A stretch of DNA of 64,000 nt from VFMC01 sp963791635 (GTDB lineage Bacteria > Actinomycetota > Acidimicrobiia > Acidimicrobiales > Ilumatobacteraceae), in NCBI GenBank assembly GCA_963791635.1, contig CAWBTC010000001.1:1-64000 (forward strand), read 5' to 3'. The notes beneath the pieces were generated by a model. It was not told the origin of the DNA, did no database searches, and was given only the letters and a program-made list of their open reading frames with translations. The number at the start of each line of letters is the position of its first letter. The first letter of the stretch is position 1. This document shows positions 48,819 through 58,264 of the stretch, one piece after another. Both the position numbers and the translations under genes were made by a program.

Positions 48819-49454
48819 ATGTCGCAAACCAAGCTCATCGCCACCACCGGCCGCCCCACCGGTTCCTCCTCGTCGCGCCGCATGCGTACCGATGGCCACA
48901 TCCCGGGCGTGCTGTACGGCCGTGGCATGACGCCGATCAGCGTCACGGTCGAGCGCCGCGACCTGCGCCTCGCCCTGAGCGGCCCGGCCGGTTCGAACAC
49001 CGTCCTCGCGCTCGAAGTCGATGGCAAGAGCTATCCGGCCGTGGTCAAAGAGCTCCAGCGCCACCCGATCAAGCGCACCGTCAACCACATCGACTTCCTC
49101 CAGGTGAACATGAATGAGGAGATCACGGTGTCGGTGCCCGTTCGCCTCCAGGGAGAGTCGAAGGCAGTCCTCGCCACCGGCGGCATCGTCGACCCGTCGG
49201 TCGACACGATCGACGTGCTCACCACGCCGAGCAACATGCCGAACGAGTTCGTGATCGACATCACCGAGATGCAGCCGCACGACGTGATCCGCCTCGCTGA
49301 CGTGCCGATGCCAGCTGGCGTCACCGCCGTGGGCGACCCCGACATGCCGGTCGTCACCGTTCTCACCAACCGCGCCAGCATCGAGGCTGCCGCAGAGGCG
49401 AGCACCGAGGCAGAGGAAACCGAAGCCGGCGACGCAGCCCCTGCCGCCGAGTGA
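48819..49454 (+). CDS. rplY: 50S ribosomal protein bL25 (CTC form)
   Basis: 211 aa, two-domain general-stress (CTC) type. The 5S-rRNA-binding part contains SSSRRMRTDGHIPGVLYGRG and YPAVVKELQRHPIKRTVNHI; the C-terminal domain contains VPVRLQGESKAVLATGGIVD and NEFVIDITEMQPHDVIRLAD. It ends in an acidic Ala/Glu tail. It is 163 bp from prs and 84 bp from pth. Confidence 0.95.
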   Translation: MSQTKLIATTGRPTGSSSSRRMRTDGHIPGVLYGRGMTPISVTVERRDLRLALSGPAGSNTVLALEVDGKSYPAVVKELQRHPIKRTVNHIDFLQVNMNEEITVSVPVRLQGESKAVLATGGIVDPSVDTIDVLTTPSNMPNEFVIDITEMQPHDVIRLADVPMPAGVTAVGDPDMPVVTVLTNRASIEAAAEASTEAEETEAGDAAPAAE

Positions 49455-49538
49455 TGACCGCCCTCGGGCGCATCGCTTTCTGACCCGGCTCGCCATCTGG
49501 CAGATCCCGATCATCCGAGCGCGAACGAATCTCTCGAC

Positions 49539-50135
49539 GTGTCCGTCCAGGCCCTGATCGTCGGTCTCGGAAATCCTGGCAGGCAGTACGAACGCACGCG
49601 CCACAACGTCGGCGCCGACGTGATCGACGAACTCGCCAGGCGTGCGAGCGTGACGCTCAAGCCTGGACGCGACCAAGCCACCGTCGCCGATGCCGTGCTG
49701 CGCGGCGTCCGGGTGGTGCTCGCATTCCCACTCACGTACATGAACGAGAGTGGCCAGGCCGTTCGTCCGTTGATGAAGCGCCACGGGCTCAGCGAGCCGA
49801 CGCAGCTGATCGTGGTGCACGACGAGCTCGACCTGCAACCCGGTGTGGTGCGGGTGAAGGCGGGTGGCGGCCTGGCTGGCAACAACGGGCTGCGGAGCAT
49901 CACCGCTCACCTCCACACCCAGGACTACCTGCGGGTGCGCATCGGCATCGGCAAGCCGCCGTCGAAAGAGCGGGGCGTCGGTCACGTGTTGTCGAAGCTG
50001 CCCCCGAAGGAACGAGCGCTGCTGGACGTCGCGGTGCAACATGCCGCCGACGCAGTGGAGGTGCTGCTCACCGACGGTCTCGACGCGGCCCAACGGATCT
50101 ACAACTCCCCCTCCCTCGACCCCGCCCCCGACTGA
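49539..50135 (+). CDS. pth: Peptidyl-tRNA hydrolase
   Basis: GTG start 49539, 198 aa. LIVGLGNPGRQYERTRHNVG has the catalytic His, YMNESGQAVRPLM the Asn, and LIVVHDELDLQPGVVRVKAG the Asp; GGLAGNNGLRSITAHLHTQD binds the substrate. It frees tRNA from aborted peptidyl-tRNA. Two family 2 palindromes follow. Confidence 0.97.
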   Translation: MSVQALIVGLGNPGRQYERTRHNVGADVIDELARRASVTLKPGRDQATVADAVLRGVRVVLAFPLTYMNESGQAVRPLMKRHGLSEPTQLIVVHDELDLQPGVVRVKAGGGLAGNNGLRSITAHLHTQDYLRVRIGIGKPPSKERGVGHVLSKLPPKERALLDVAVQHAADAVEVLLTDGLDAAQRIYNSPSLDPAPD

Positions 50136-50148
50136 CGACAACCCCCAC

Positions 50149-50248
50149 GATGAGAGATGAGCGGCGGTGGCGATCTCATCTCTCATCTCTCCGGTCCGCA
50201 GCCGAAGCCGATGAGAGATGCGGCTGCCCGGGACGCTCATCTCTCATC
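50149..50248. repeat. Palindromic repeat family 2 (ATGAGAGAT), two copies
   Basis: Copies at 50149-50187 and 50210-50248, each GATGAGAGATG...CTCATCTCTCATC around a GC-rich centre. They fill the space between pth and the oxidoreductase gene on the same strand. Confidence 0.88.
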
Positions 50249-50279
50249 GAGACCGGGGTGAGGGGTACGGTCCCGACGC

Positions 50280-51242
50280 ATGGTCGACATCTCCTGTGCG
50301 TTCGCGACGTCGATGGCCACGCCCGAGCACGTGGCACTCGCGGAGGCGCTCGGCTACCGCCGGGCATGGCTGTACGACTCGCCAGCGCTGTATCCCGATG
50401 TGTGGATGATGCTCGCCGAGTGTGCTCGTCTCACCACCACGATCGAGATCGGCCCGGGTGTCGCGATTCCGTCGCTGCGCCACCCGATGGTGACCGCGGC
50501 TGCGATCGGGACACTCGCCGAACTCGCACCCGGGCGGGTGAACGTCGCGATCGGGTCGGGCTTCACCGGGCGATTGACGCTCGGCCAGAAGCCACTGCCG
50601 TGGACGTTCGTCCGGGAGTACGTCATCGCCGTCCAGGGGCTGCTCGCCGGCGAGATGGTCGACTGGGAAGGCGCACCGATCCGGATGATGCAACCCAACG
50701 GCTTCGGTGCACCGCGTCCGCTCCGGGTGCCGGTGATCCTCGGCACCGGCGGGCCCAAGGGCGAGGCCGTCGCCCGCGAACTCGGCGACGGCGTGTTCGT
50801 GACCTCGCCGACGACCGCGTTCGAACGGTGCTCGGTGCTCACGTTCGGCACCGTGCTCGACGACGGCGAGGACCCGGGCAGCGAGCGGTCGATGGCCGCA
50901 GCGGGACACGCCGGTGGACTCGCGTTCCACGCGATCCACCTGCGTGGGCAGGTGGAGACGCTGCCTGGTGGTGATCGCTGGTTGGCCGCACTGGAAGAGT
51001 TCCCCGAGCGCGAACGCCACCTCGCACTGCACGAAGGGCACCTCATCGAGGCCAACGATCGCGACAAGCTGGTGGTGGATGGCAGGTTGCTCTCGATGTT
51101 CGGGTACGCCCGCACAGCCGACGACTGGCGCGTCCACATCTCCGAGCAGGCGGCGCGGGGCGCGACCGAGATCGCCTACCAACCGGCCGGGCCCGACATC
51201 CCCGGCGAGCTCCGACGATTCATGGAGATGACCTGCAGCTGA
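50280..51242 (+). CDS. LLM-class (F420-dependent type) flavin oxidoreductase
   Basis: 320 aa TIM-barrel of the luciferase-like superfamily: EHVALAEALGYRRAWLYDSP, LTTTIEIGPGVAIPSLRHPM, LAPGRVNVAIGSGFTGRLTL and VPVILGTGGPKGEAVARELG. Members in actinobacteria commonly use coenzyme F420 to reduce or oxidise substrates. Substrate unknown. It is flanked on both sides by family 2 palindromes. Confidence 0.88.
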   Translation: MVDISCAFATSMATPEHVALAEALGYRRAWLYDSPALYPDVWMMLAECARLTTTIEIGPGVAIPSLRHPMVTAAAIGTLAELAPGRVNVAIGSGFTGRLTLGQKPLPWTFVREYVIAVQGLLAGEMVDWEGAPIRMMQPNGFGAPRPLRVPVILGTGGPKGEAVARELGDGVFVTSPTTAFERCSVLTFGTVLDDGEDPGSERSMAAAGHAGGLAFHAIHLRGQVETLPGGDRWLAALEEFPERERHLALHEGHLIEANDRDKLVVDGRLLSMFGYARTADDWRVHISEQAARGATEIAYQPAGPDIPGELRRFMEMTCS

Positions 51243-51250
51243 GGTAAACC

Positions 51251-51292
51251 GATGAGAGATGCGGTCGGCAGCGACACGGCTCATCTCTCATC
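51251..51292. repeat. Palindromic repeat family 2, single copy
   Basis: GATGAGAGATGCGGTCG ... CTCATCTCTCATC, 42 bp, between the convergent oxidoreductase and ABC-F genes, 8 bp from the ABC-F stop. Confidence 0.88.
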
Positions 51293-51300
51293 GCGAATGG

Positions 51301-52956
51301 TCAGCCGGCGGGGGCGTCCTCGACGACTCGACCGCCCTCGAGACGGACGGTGCGGGTGAGGCGCATCGATTGCAGGAGCTCGCGGTCGTGGGTCACGATC
51401 AGCACGGTGCCGGCGAACGACTCGAGCGCGGTCTCCAACTGTTCGATCGCCTGCAGATCGAGGTGGTTGGTCGGCTCGTCGAGCACGAGGCAGTTCGTGC
51501 CCGTTGCCATCAACAGCGCAAGCACTGAGCGCGTGCGTTCGCCCGGGGACAGCGACTCGGTGGGGCGGTTCACCTCGTCGGCGCCGATGCCGAACTTGGC
51601 GAGCAGCGTGCGCGCATCGGGGATCGTCATCCCGGTCGCGACCATGAACGCGTCGAGCAACGACTCATCATCGTCGAGCTGCACCCGCCGCTGCTCCAGT
51701 TCACCCACCACCACGCCGGGGCCGAACCATCGCTCACCGGCATCGAGGTCTCGGCGACCGAGGATCGTGTCGAGCAACGTTGTCTTGCCGCTCCCGTTGT
51801 GGCCGACGATCGCCACCCGCTCGCCGGCCCCGATCGTCAGGTCGATCGGACCGAGCACGAATTCGCCGTTGCTCACCACTGCCTTCGTGAGCCGCACCAC
51901 CACGTCACCACTGCGCGCCGTCTCGCCGAACGTCAAGCGCAGTCTCCAGGCCTCACGCGGCTCGTCCACCACCTCCAGGCGCTCCATCGCCTTCTCGGTG
52001 CGGGCGGCCTTGCCGGCGAGCTGCTCGCTCTGGTTGATCTTGAACGCCTTGATGTTCTTGTCGTTGTCGTCGGGCTTCTTCTTCGCCTTGCTCAGCCCCT
52101 GCGTGGCCCACTCCCGCTCGCGCTGGGCACGACCGGCGAGGTTCGCCTTCTTGTCGGCGTACTCCTCGTAGCGCTCGCGGGCCTGGCGGGCCGCCACGTC
52201 GCGCTCGCGGAGGAACGCATCCCACCCTCCGGAGAAGACGGTGAGCCGGTGGCTGAACTCGTCGAGCTCGGCGACGTGGGTGACGGTGCGTCGGAGGAAC
52301 TCGCGGTCGTGGCTCACGATCGCCATCGGCGACGACTGCTCCAGCACCCACCGCTCCAGGCGGGCGAGACCGTCGAGGTCGAGGTCATTGGTGGGCTCGT
52401 CGAGGAGGTACACGTCGAACCGCGCGAGCAACAGCCCGGCAAGACCAACGCGCGCCGCCTCTCCACCCGAGAGCGTGGCCATGGTCTGGCCGAGCAGCCG
52501 CTCGAGCAAGCCCAGCTCGGCCCACACCGGGCCCACGCGACCATCGAGGTCGGCGCCGCCGAGCGCGAGCCAACGATCGAGTGACCCCGAGTATCGATCG
52601 TCGGAACCGGTCTCGCCTTCGGCCAGTGAGGCAGTGGCCGCATCGAGTTCTGCCGATGCCTCGGTCACACCTGTCCGGCGGCCGAGGAAATCGAGCACTG
52701 ATTCGTGCTCGCTGCGCTCGGGTTCCTGCGGCAGATAGCCGACGGTGGCGTCGGCGGGCATCGTGACGACGGTGCCGGCATCGACGGTTTGGAGGCCGGC
52801 GAGCACACGCAGCAACGTGGACTTGCCCACTCCGTTAGGACCGACGAGGCCGACGCGCCACCGAGGAGCGAGCTGCAGCTCGGCGTCGTCGAGCACGAGG
52901 TTGCGGCCGAGCGACAGCTTCAGATTTCGGGCATGGAGCGAGGAGGAGGACGACAC
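51301..52956 (-). CDS. ABC-F family ATPase (ribosome-associated)
   Basis: The GTG at 52956 has AAGGAA 6 bp upstream; the longer frame is not supported. 551 aa with two ABC domains and no membrane part: Walker A GLVGPNGVGKST and IVGHNGSGKTT, signatures ATLSGGEAARVGLAG and ESLSPGERTRSVLAL, Walker B VYLLDEPTNDLDLDG and CLVLDEPTNHLDLQA. The linker between them (GRAQREREWATQGLSKAKKK) is charged and helical like the P-site tRNA-interaction motif. ABC-F proteins relieve stalled or drug-bound ribosomes. Confidence 0.93.
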   Translation of the reverse strand: MSSSSSLHARNLKLSLGRNLVLDDAELQLAPRWRVGLVGPNGVGKSTLLRVLAGLQTVDAGTVVTMPADATVGYLPQEPERSEHESVLDFLGRRTGVTEASAELDAATASLAEGETGSDDRYSGSLDRWLALGGADLDGRVGPVWAELGLLERLLGQTMATLSGGEAARVGLAGLLLARFDVYLLDEPTNDLDLDGLARLERWVLEQSSPMAIVSHDREFLRRTVTHVAELDEFSHRLTVFSGGWDAFLRERDVAARQARERYEEYADKKANLAGRAQREREWATQGLSKAKKKPDDNDKNIKAFKINQSEQLAGKAARTEKAMERLEVVDEPREAWRLRLTFGETARSGDVVVRLTKAVVSNGEFVLGPIDLTIGAGERVAIVGHNGSGKTTLLDTILGRRDLDAGERWFGPGVVVGELEQRRVQLDDDESLLDAFMVATGMTIPDARTLLAKFGIGADEVNRPTESLSPGERTRSVLALLMATGTNCLVLDEPTNHLDLQAIEQLETALESFAGTVLIVTHDRELLQSMRLTRTVRLEGGRVVEDAPAG

Positions 52957-53123
52957 GGGGTTCCTTGGCAGGCTGATGGTGGAGTCGATGAACAGCGGTC
53001 GGACCCTGTCGCCGGGCAAGGCTCTTCGTCGGCACCGACGTCGCGGGATGGGTGGCTCGGCGTCGTCACTCACAGCACGACGTCATCGTGTCACACGGCC
53101 GGGTCACCCTGCCTGCCGATTTC

Positions 53124-53348
53124 GTTCTGGTCGCGCAACCCCGCAACCACCGCAAGAAGTCGCAACCAGAACGCTGCAGCAGCGGCACCCCCCGCTCCGC
53201 CGCAGACGTTCTGGTCGCGCAACCCCGCAACCACCGCAAGAAGTCGCGACCAGAACGCTGCAGGGCGACGGCACCACCAACCCGACACCATCGTTCTGGT
53301 CGCGCAACCCCGCAATCACCGCAACACTTCGCGACCAGAACGCTGCAG
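53124..53348. repeat. Palindromic repeat family 3 (TTCTGGTCGCG), three copies
   Basis: Copies of 54-56 bp at 53124, 53208 and 53293: GTTCTGGTCGCGCAACCCCG ... TCGCGACCAGAACGCTGCAG. The arms are inverted repeats; the middles (CAACCACCGCAAGAAG) are nearly identical. They fill the 448-bp intergenic gap between ABC-F and mfd; the rest of the gap shows no gene. Confidence 0.92.
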
Positions 53349-53404
53349 CAGCAGCGGCGACACAGCACCGACGATCCCGATCGTCGGTACCCTCGGTGCT
53401 TCGA

Positions 53405-56400
53405 ATGTCGCTCGCCGAACTGCCACCGCTGCTCCGTGCCGATCCGGGGCTCACGCACGCCTTCGGCGATCCCCAGGCGCTGATCGCCGTGCCCGAGTCG
53501 GCACGCGCCGTCTCGATCGCCGCACTCGCCCAGCTGAGCGGCCGCCGGCCGTTGCTCGTCGCGACGCCCACCGGGAGTGATGCCGGGCAGCTGTTCGACG
53601 ACCTCGCCCAGTTCATGCCGCCTGGCGACGTGGTGCTGTTCCCCGCGTGGGAGACACTGCCGTTCGAGCGCGTCAGCCCGAGCGTGGAAACCATGGGCCG
53701 CCGGCTCGAAGTGCTGTGGCGCCTGCGCACCCCCGATCGAATGCCCGCGATCGTGGTCACCGGCGTACGTGCCCTCTTGCAGAAGCTCGGCCCCGACGCC
53801 ACCTCGATCGAACCGATCCGGATTCGCCCGAACGACGTCCTCGACGCAGACGAAGTGCTCAGCCGCTTGGTGCACATGGGCTACCGCCGCGAGGAGCTCG
53901 TGGAGCACCGCGGCGAGGTCGCCCGACGAGGCGCGATCATCGATGTGTTCCCGTCGACGGCCGAGGCGCCCGTCCGCATCGACTTGTGGGGCGACGAGGT
54001 CGACCGGTTGACCGAGTTCACGGTCAACGACCAGCGCAGCACCGACGATCTGGCCGAGGTGCTGATCTTCCCGGCCCGCGAGCTGATGCCGAGCGAGGCC
54101 GTTCGCACCCGCGCCGCCGAGCTGGTCGCTGAGGAGCCCTGGGGCCGCGAGCATTGGGAGCGCCTCGCCGAGGGCAGCCTGTTCGACGGGATGGAGAGCT
54201 GGGTCCCGTGGCTCGTTCGCACCGACGAGCTGATCACCGACGTGCTGCCCGACACCGCCAAGGTGGTGCTGCTCGAACCCCGCCGCATGCGCGACCGGGC
54301 CAACGACCTGCTGGCCGAGGAGGACGACCTCGCGCGCACCCTCGCCAGCACCTGGGCTCGCGATGCCGAGCGTCAGTTCCCGCGCCTGCACGCCGAGACC
54401 GACCGCGTCCTCGGTGCCGGCCATCAGACCTGGACGATCAGTTCGACCGCCTCGAACCCCGAAGCGCCGATCGTGTCGGCGAGCGGTTGGGGCCCGGTGG
54501 TGGGCGACGGCGAGGGCCTGGCCACCCGACTGCGCGAGTTGCTCGTCGACCAGTACCGCGTGGTGGTCGCCGCAGATGGCGACGGGTCGGCGCAGCGTCT
54601 CGCCGCGCTGCTGCGTGAACGCGGCCTCGAGTTCAAGGCGGCGAAGGCCGACACCGATCTCACCAAGCCGGGCGGGTACGTCATCACCTCGCCGTTGCAC
54701 CGCGGCTTCCTCCTCCCGGCCGCGAAGCTCGCCGTCGTGGCCGAAGGCGACCTCACCGGCCGACGTCGCGCTCATCGCCAGGCACGGCCCCGGAAGCGTC
54801 AGAGCGCAGGGTTCTTCGAAGACCTCAAGCCCGGCAACTACGTCGTGCACCACCAGCACGGAGTGGGTCAATACGACGGCATGGTGAAACGCACGATCGG
54901 CGGCGTGGAGCGCGACTACCTGCTGCTGTCGTACAAGGGCGGCGACAAGCTCTACGTACCGAGCGACCAGATCGACTCGCTGCGCCAGTACGTCGGCGGC
55001 GAGACCCCGTCGCTCCACCGTCTCGGCGGCGCGGACTTCGCGAAGGCCAAGTCCCGCGTGCGCAGCGCGGTGCGCGAGATCGCGCAGGAGCTCGTGGTGC
55101 TCTACCAGAAGCGCGTGAACGCCCACGGCCACGCCTTCGGCCAGGACACGCCATGGCAGGTGGACATGGAGGACGCCTTCCCGTACGCGGAGACGCCTGA
55201 CCAGCTGAAGGCACTCGACGACATCAAGCAGGACATGGAGCGCGCCTTCCCGATGGACCGCCTGCTGTGCGGCGACGTCGGCTTCGGCAAGACCGAGGTC
55301 GCCATCCGTGCCGCATTCAAGGCGATCCAGGATGGCAAGCAGGTGGCCGTGCTCGCGCCCACCACGCTGCTCGCGACCCAGCACGGCAACACCTTCGCCG
55401 ACCGGTTCTCCGGCTTCCCGATCCGTGTGGAGGTGCTCAGCCGGTTCCTGACGCAGAAAGAGGCGAAGAAGGTGATCGAGGGCCTGAGGACCGGAGAGGT
55501 CGACTGCGTCATCGGTACCCACCGGCTGTTGGCCGAGAGCATCGAGTTCAAGGACCTCGGCCTCCTGGTCGTCGACGAGGAGCAGCGCTTCGGCGTCCAG
55601 GCCAAGGAGTCGATGAAGAAGATGAAGACGAACGTCGACGTGCTCACGCTGTCGGCCACGCCGATCCCGCGCACGCTCGAGATGAGCCTCGTCGGCATCC
55701 GCGACCTCAGCCTCCTGCAGACCCCGCCCGCCGATCGCCAACCGATCCTCACCTTCGTCGGCGAGTACGACGAACGCGTCGCCGTGGAGGCGATCCGCCG
55801 TGAGCTGCTCCGCGAGGGCCAGGTGTTCTGGGTGCACAACCGGGTGGACTCGATCGACGAGTGCGCGCTTCGCCTCCGTGAACTGGTTCCCGAGGCCCGG
55901 ATCGCGATCGCTCACGGCCAGATGGACGAGGGCTCCCTCGAGCAGGTGGTGGTCGACTTCTGGGAGGGCCGGTTCGACGTGCTCGTGTGCACCACCATCA
56001 TCGAGAGCGGCATCGACATGCCCACGGTGAACACCCTCGTCGTGGAGCGCGCCGATCTGCTCGGGCTCGGCCAGATGCACCAGTTGCGCGGCCGCGTCGG
56101 ACGCAGTGGGTCACGCGCCTACGCCTACCTGTTCCACCCGCGCGACGCACGACTCACCGAGGAGGCGTACGAGCGTCTCCGCACGATCGGCGAGGCCACC
56201 GACCTCGGCAGCGGCTTCAAGATCGCGATGCGCGACCTCGAGATCCGTGGCGCCGGCAACCTCCTCGGCGAATCGCAGAGCGGTCACATCGCCGCCGTCG
56301 GCTACGACCTCTATTGCCAGATGGTGACCGAAGCGGTCGGCGAGATGAAGGGCGAAGCGCCGCCCAAGCCGATGAGCGAGGTGAAGCTCGACGTTCCCAC

Positions 56401-56887
56401 GGACGCCTATCTCCCCAAGGACTACGTCACCAAGGAGGAGCTGCGGCTCGAGGCGTACCGTCGTCTCGCCGGGGTCACCGCCGCATCCGAGGTCGACGAC
56501 ATCCGAACCGAGTGGGAGGACCGCTACGGCCCGGTGCCGACCCCGGCCGATGCACTGCTCGATGTCGGCTACCTCCGCGCCGAGTGCCATCGTCTCGGAT
56601 TGAAAGACGTGAGCATCCAGTCGAACGCTGCTCGGCTCGCGCCATTGCGGCTGAAGGTCAGCGAGGACATGCGGCTGAGGCGCCTCGCGCGCACGGCGAT
56701 CATGAAAGACGACCTCGATCAACTCGTGGTGCCCATCGCCCGCGGTGCCACGCCGGCCAGGTTCCTCGTCGGATTCCTGCGCGAGCTCATCCCACCGGAG
56801 GGACCCACCACCGGCGGCCCCAACACCATCGCCGAATCGATCCCGGCCCACGCCGGCGGCAGGGTCGTCAGCAGCAAGACTCGCTGA
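53405..56887 (+). CDS. mfd: Transcription-repair coupling factor Mfd
   Basis: ATG 53405 start; the frame opens 660 bp earlier over repeats. 1160 aa, normal for Mfd. The UvrB-homology module (LLVATPTGSDAGQLFDDLAQ) is N-terminal, the RNA-polymerase-interacting domain is near residue 470 (FFEDLKPGNYVVHHQHGVGQ), the translocase Walker A GDVGFGKTEVAIRAAF is near 621 and DEEQRFGVQ near 724, with TRG motif GRVGRSGSRAYAYLF. It displaces stalled RNA polymerase and recruits UvrA. DUF4032 follows after 2 bp. Confidence 0.97.
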   Translation: MSLAELPPLLRADPGLTHAFGDPQALIAVPESARAVSIAALAQLSGRRPLLVATPTGSDAGQLFDDLAQFMPPGDVVLFPAWETLPFERVSPSVETMGRRLEVLWRLRTPDRMPAIVVTGVRALLQKLGPDATSIEPIRIRPNDVLDADEVLSRLVHMGYRREELVEHRGEVARRGAIIDVFPSTAEAPVRIDLWGDEVDRLTEFTVNDQRSTDDLAEVLIFPARELMPSEAVRTRAAELVAEEPWGREHWERLAEGSLFDGMESWVPWLVRTDELITDVLPDTAKVVLLEPRRMRDRANDLLAEEDDLARTLASTWARDAERQFPRLHAETDRVLGAGHQTWTISSTASNPEAPIVSASGWGPVVGDGEGLATRLRELLVDQYRVVVAADGDGSAQRLAALLRERGLEFKAAKADTDLTKPGGYVITSPLHRGFLLPAAKLAVVAEGDLTGRRRAHRQARPRKRQSAGFFEDLKPGNYVVHHQHGVGQYDGMVKRTIGGVERDYLLLSYKGGDKLYVPSDQIDSLRQYVGGETPSLHRLGGADFAKAKSRVRSAVREIAQELVVLYQKRVNAHGHAFGQDTPWQVDMEDAFPYAETPDQLKALDDIKQDMERAFPMDRLLCGDVGFGKTEVAIRAAFKAIQDGKQVAVLAPTTLLATQHGNTFADRFSGFPIRVEVLSRFLTQKEAKKVIEGLRTGEVDCVIGTHRLLAESIEFKDLGLLVVDEEQRFGVQAKESMKKMKTNVDVLTLSATPIPRTLEMSLVGIRDLSLLQTPPADRQPILTFVGEYDERVAVEAIRRELLREGQVFWVHNRVDSIDECALRLRELVPEARIAIAHGQMDEGSLEQVVVDFWEGRFDVLVCTTIIESGIDMPTVNTLVVERADLLGLGQMHQLRGRVGRSGSRAYAYLFHPRDARLTEEAYERLRTIGEATDLGSGFKIAMRDLEIRGAGNLLGESQSGHIAAVGYDLYCQMVTEAVGEMKGEAPPKPMSEVKLDVPTDAYLPKDYVTKEELRLEAYRRLAGVTAASEVDDIRTEWEDRYGPVPTPADALLDVGYLRAECHRLGLKDVSIQSNAARLAPLRLKVSEDMRLRRLARTAIMKDDLDQLVVPIARGATPARFLVGFLRELIPPEGPTTGGPNTIAESIPAHAGGRVVSSKTR

Positions 56888-56889
56888 CG

Positions 56890-58230
56890 ATGCGACTCCA
56901 GCTCGCCAAGCCGACCGAGCACACGGCCGTCGTCTCATGGCCGCTCACCAGCCGCCTCGACGACTGGGACATCGCCGGCATGCACTCGGTGATGGGCCTG
57001 CACCGCCACGTCGTGCGCATGGTGGAAACGCCCGACACTGCGTACGTGGTGAAAGAGCTGCCCGACCTGCTCGCGGACCGCGAGTACCGGCTGCTGCGCC
57101 AACTGGTGGAACTGGGCATGCCCACTGCGGAAGTGGTGGGCGTCGTGACCGGACGCACCGAGGACGACGGCAGCCCCGGCGAGGGACTGCTCATCACGCG
57201 ACACCTCGACTACTCGCTCCCCTACCGCATCCTGCTCAGCGGCCGCGGTCTCCACATCCCGTACCTCGGCGAGCGGCTGCTCGACTCGCTCGCCGGCCTG
57301 CTCGTGCGGCTCCATCTCGCAGGCTTCTTCTGGGGTGACTGCTCGCTGTCGAACACGTTGTTCCGCCGAGACGCAGACGCCCTGCAGGCGTACGTCATCG
57401 ACGTCGAGACCGGCGAACTGCACGAAACGCTGAGCGAGGGCCAGCGGGCACTCGACCTCGAGATCGCCACCCAGAACGTGGCCGGCGACCTGATCGACCT
57501 CCAGGCGGGCGGCCTCCTCGCCGAGGGGATCGACCCCGTCGAGACCGCCCTCGCGATCGAGGACAGCTACTCCCGGTTGTGGGCCGAGCTCACCGTCGTC
57601 GACGAGTTCCGGATCGACGAGACCTTCCGCGTCGATCAGCGGCTGCGACGGTTGCACGATCTCGGCTTCGACGCCTCCGAACTCGAGCTGGTGAGCGTGG
57701 GAGGTGGCACCCGCCTCCGCCTCGTGCCGCGTGTGGTGGAACACGGCTTCCACACCCAACGCCTGAGGTCGCTCACCGGCATCGTCGCCGGCGAGAACCA
57801 GGCGCGCCGTCTGCTCCACGACATCCGCCGCTACGGCACCACGCTCGAGCAACGGTCGGGGAAGCGAGTGCGCGAAGCCGTCGCTGCGGCACGGTGGATG
57901 GACGAGCGCTTCGAGCCCACGATCGCCGCGATCCCCAGCGATCTGGCCGGCAAGCTCGAGCCGGCCGAGCTGTATCACCAGGTGCTCGAGCATCGCTGGT
58001 TCATCTCCGAAGCCGCCGGCTACGACGTCGGCATGGCCGACACCATCGTGTCGTACGTCCGCGACGTCCTCACGCCCGCCCGCCACGAACAGATCACCCT
58101 GCCGCCGGCCACGCAGGAACTGCAGGTGATCACCTCCGACATGGCCCGTCCGGACGGCGCACCGGCTGAAGGTCACGCCGACGTCGTCGGACACGTCTCG
58201 GACACGGACCCGAACGAGACCGGAGACTGA
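56890..58230 (+). CDS. DUF4032 domain protein with kinase-like fold, 446 aa
   Basis: ATG 56890. The N-terminal half resembles lipopolysaccharide-kinase-like proteins: AYVVKELPDLLADREYRLLR (Lys), LLVRLHLAGFFWGDCSLSNT (catalytic-loop style Asp and Asn) and LQAYVIDVETGELHETLSEG (metal Asp). The DUF4032 region covers ~200-410 (TLEQRSGKRVREAVAAARWM). Placement directly after mfd is typical of actinobacteria. Function unknown; phosphotransfer is plausible. Confidence 0.88.
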   Translation: MRLQLAKPTEHTAVVSWPLTSRLDDWDIAGMHSVMGLHRHVVRMVETPDTAYVVKELPDLLADREYRLLRQLVELGMPTAEVVGVVTGRTEDDGSPGEGLLITRHLDYSLPYRILLSGRGLHIPYLGERLLDSLAGLLVRLHLAGFFWGDCSLSNTLFRRDADALQAYVIDVETGELHETLSEGQRALDLEIATQNVAGDLIDLQAGGLLAEGIDPVETALAIEDSYSRLWAELTVVDEFRIDETFRVDQRLRRLHDLGFDASELELVSVGGGTRLRLVPRVVEHGFHTQRLRSLTGIVAGENQARRLLHDIRRYGTTLEQRSGKRVREAVAAARWMDERFEPTIAAIPSDLAGKLEPAELYHQVLEHRWFISEAAGYDVGMADTIVSYVRDVLTPARHEQITLPPATQELQVITSDMARPDGAPAEGHADVVGHVSDTDPNETGD

Positions 58231-58264
58231 GTCGGCGGGTGGGCCGGCCGCTAACGTCTGCTCC

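Noticed and set aside
53124..53348. CRISPR array
   Set aside because: Only three units, the 'spacers' are not unique in the expected pattern, the units are palindromic and there are no cas genes.
53066..56080. 1004-codon open frame on the minus strand
   Set aside because: It is antisense to mfd, whose motifs are complete; the antisense product has no recognisable fold.
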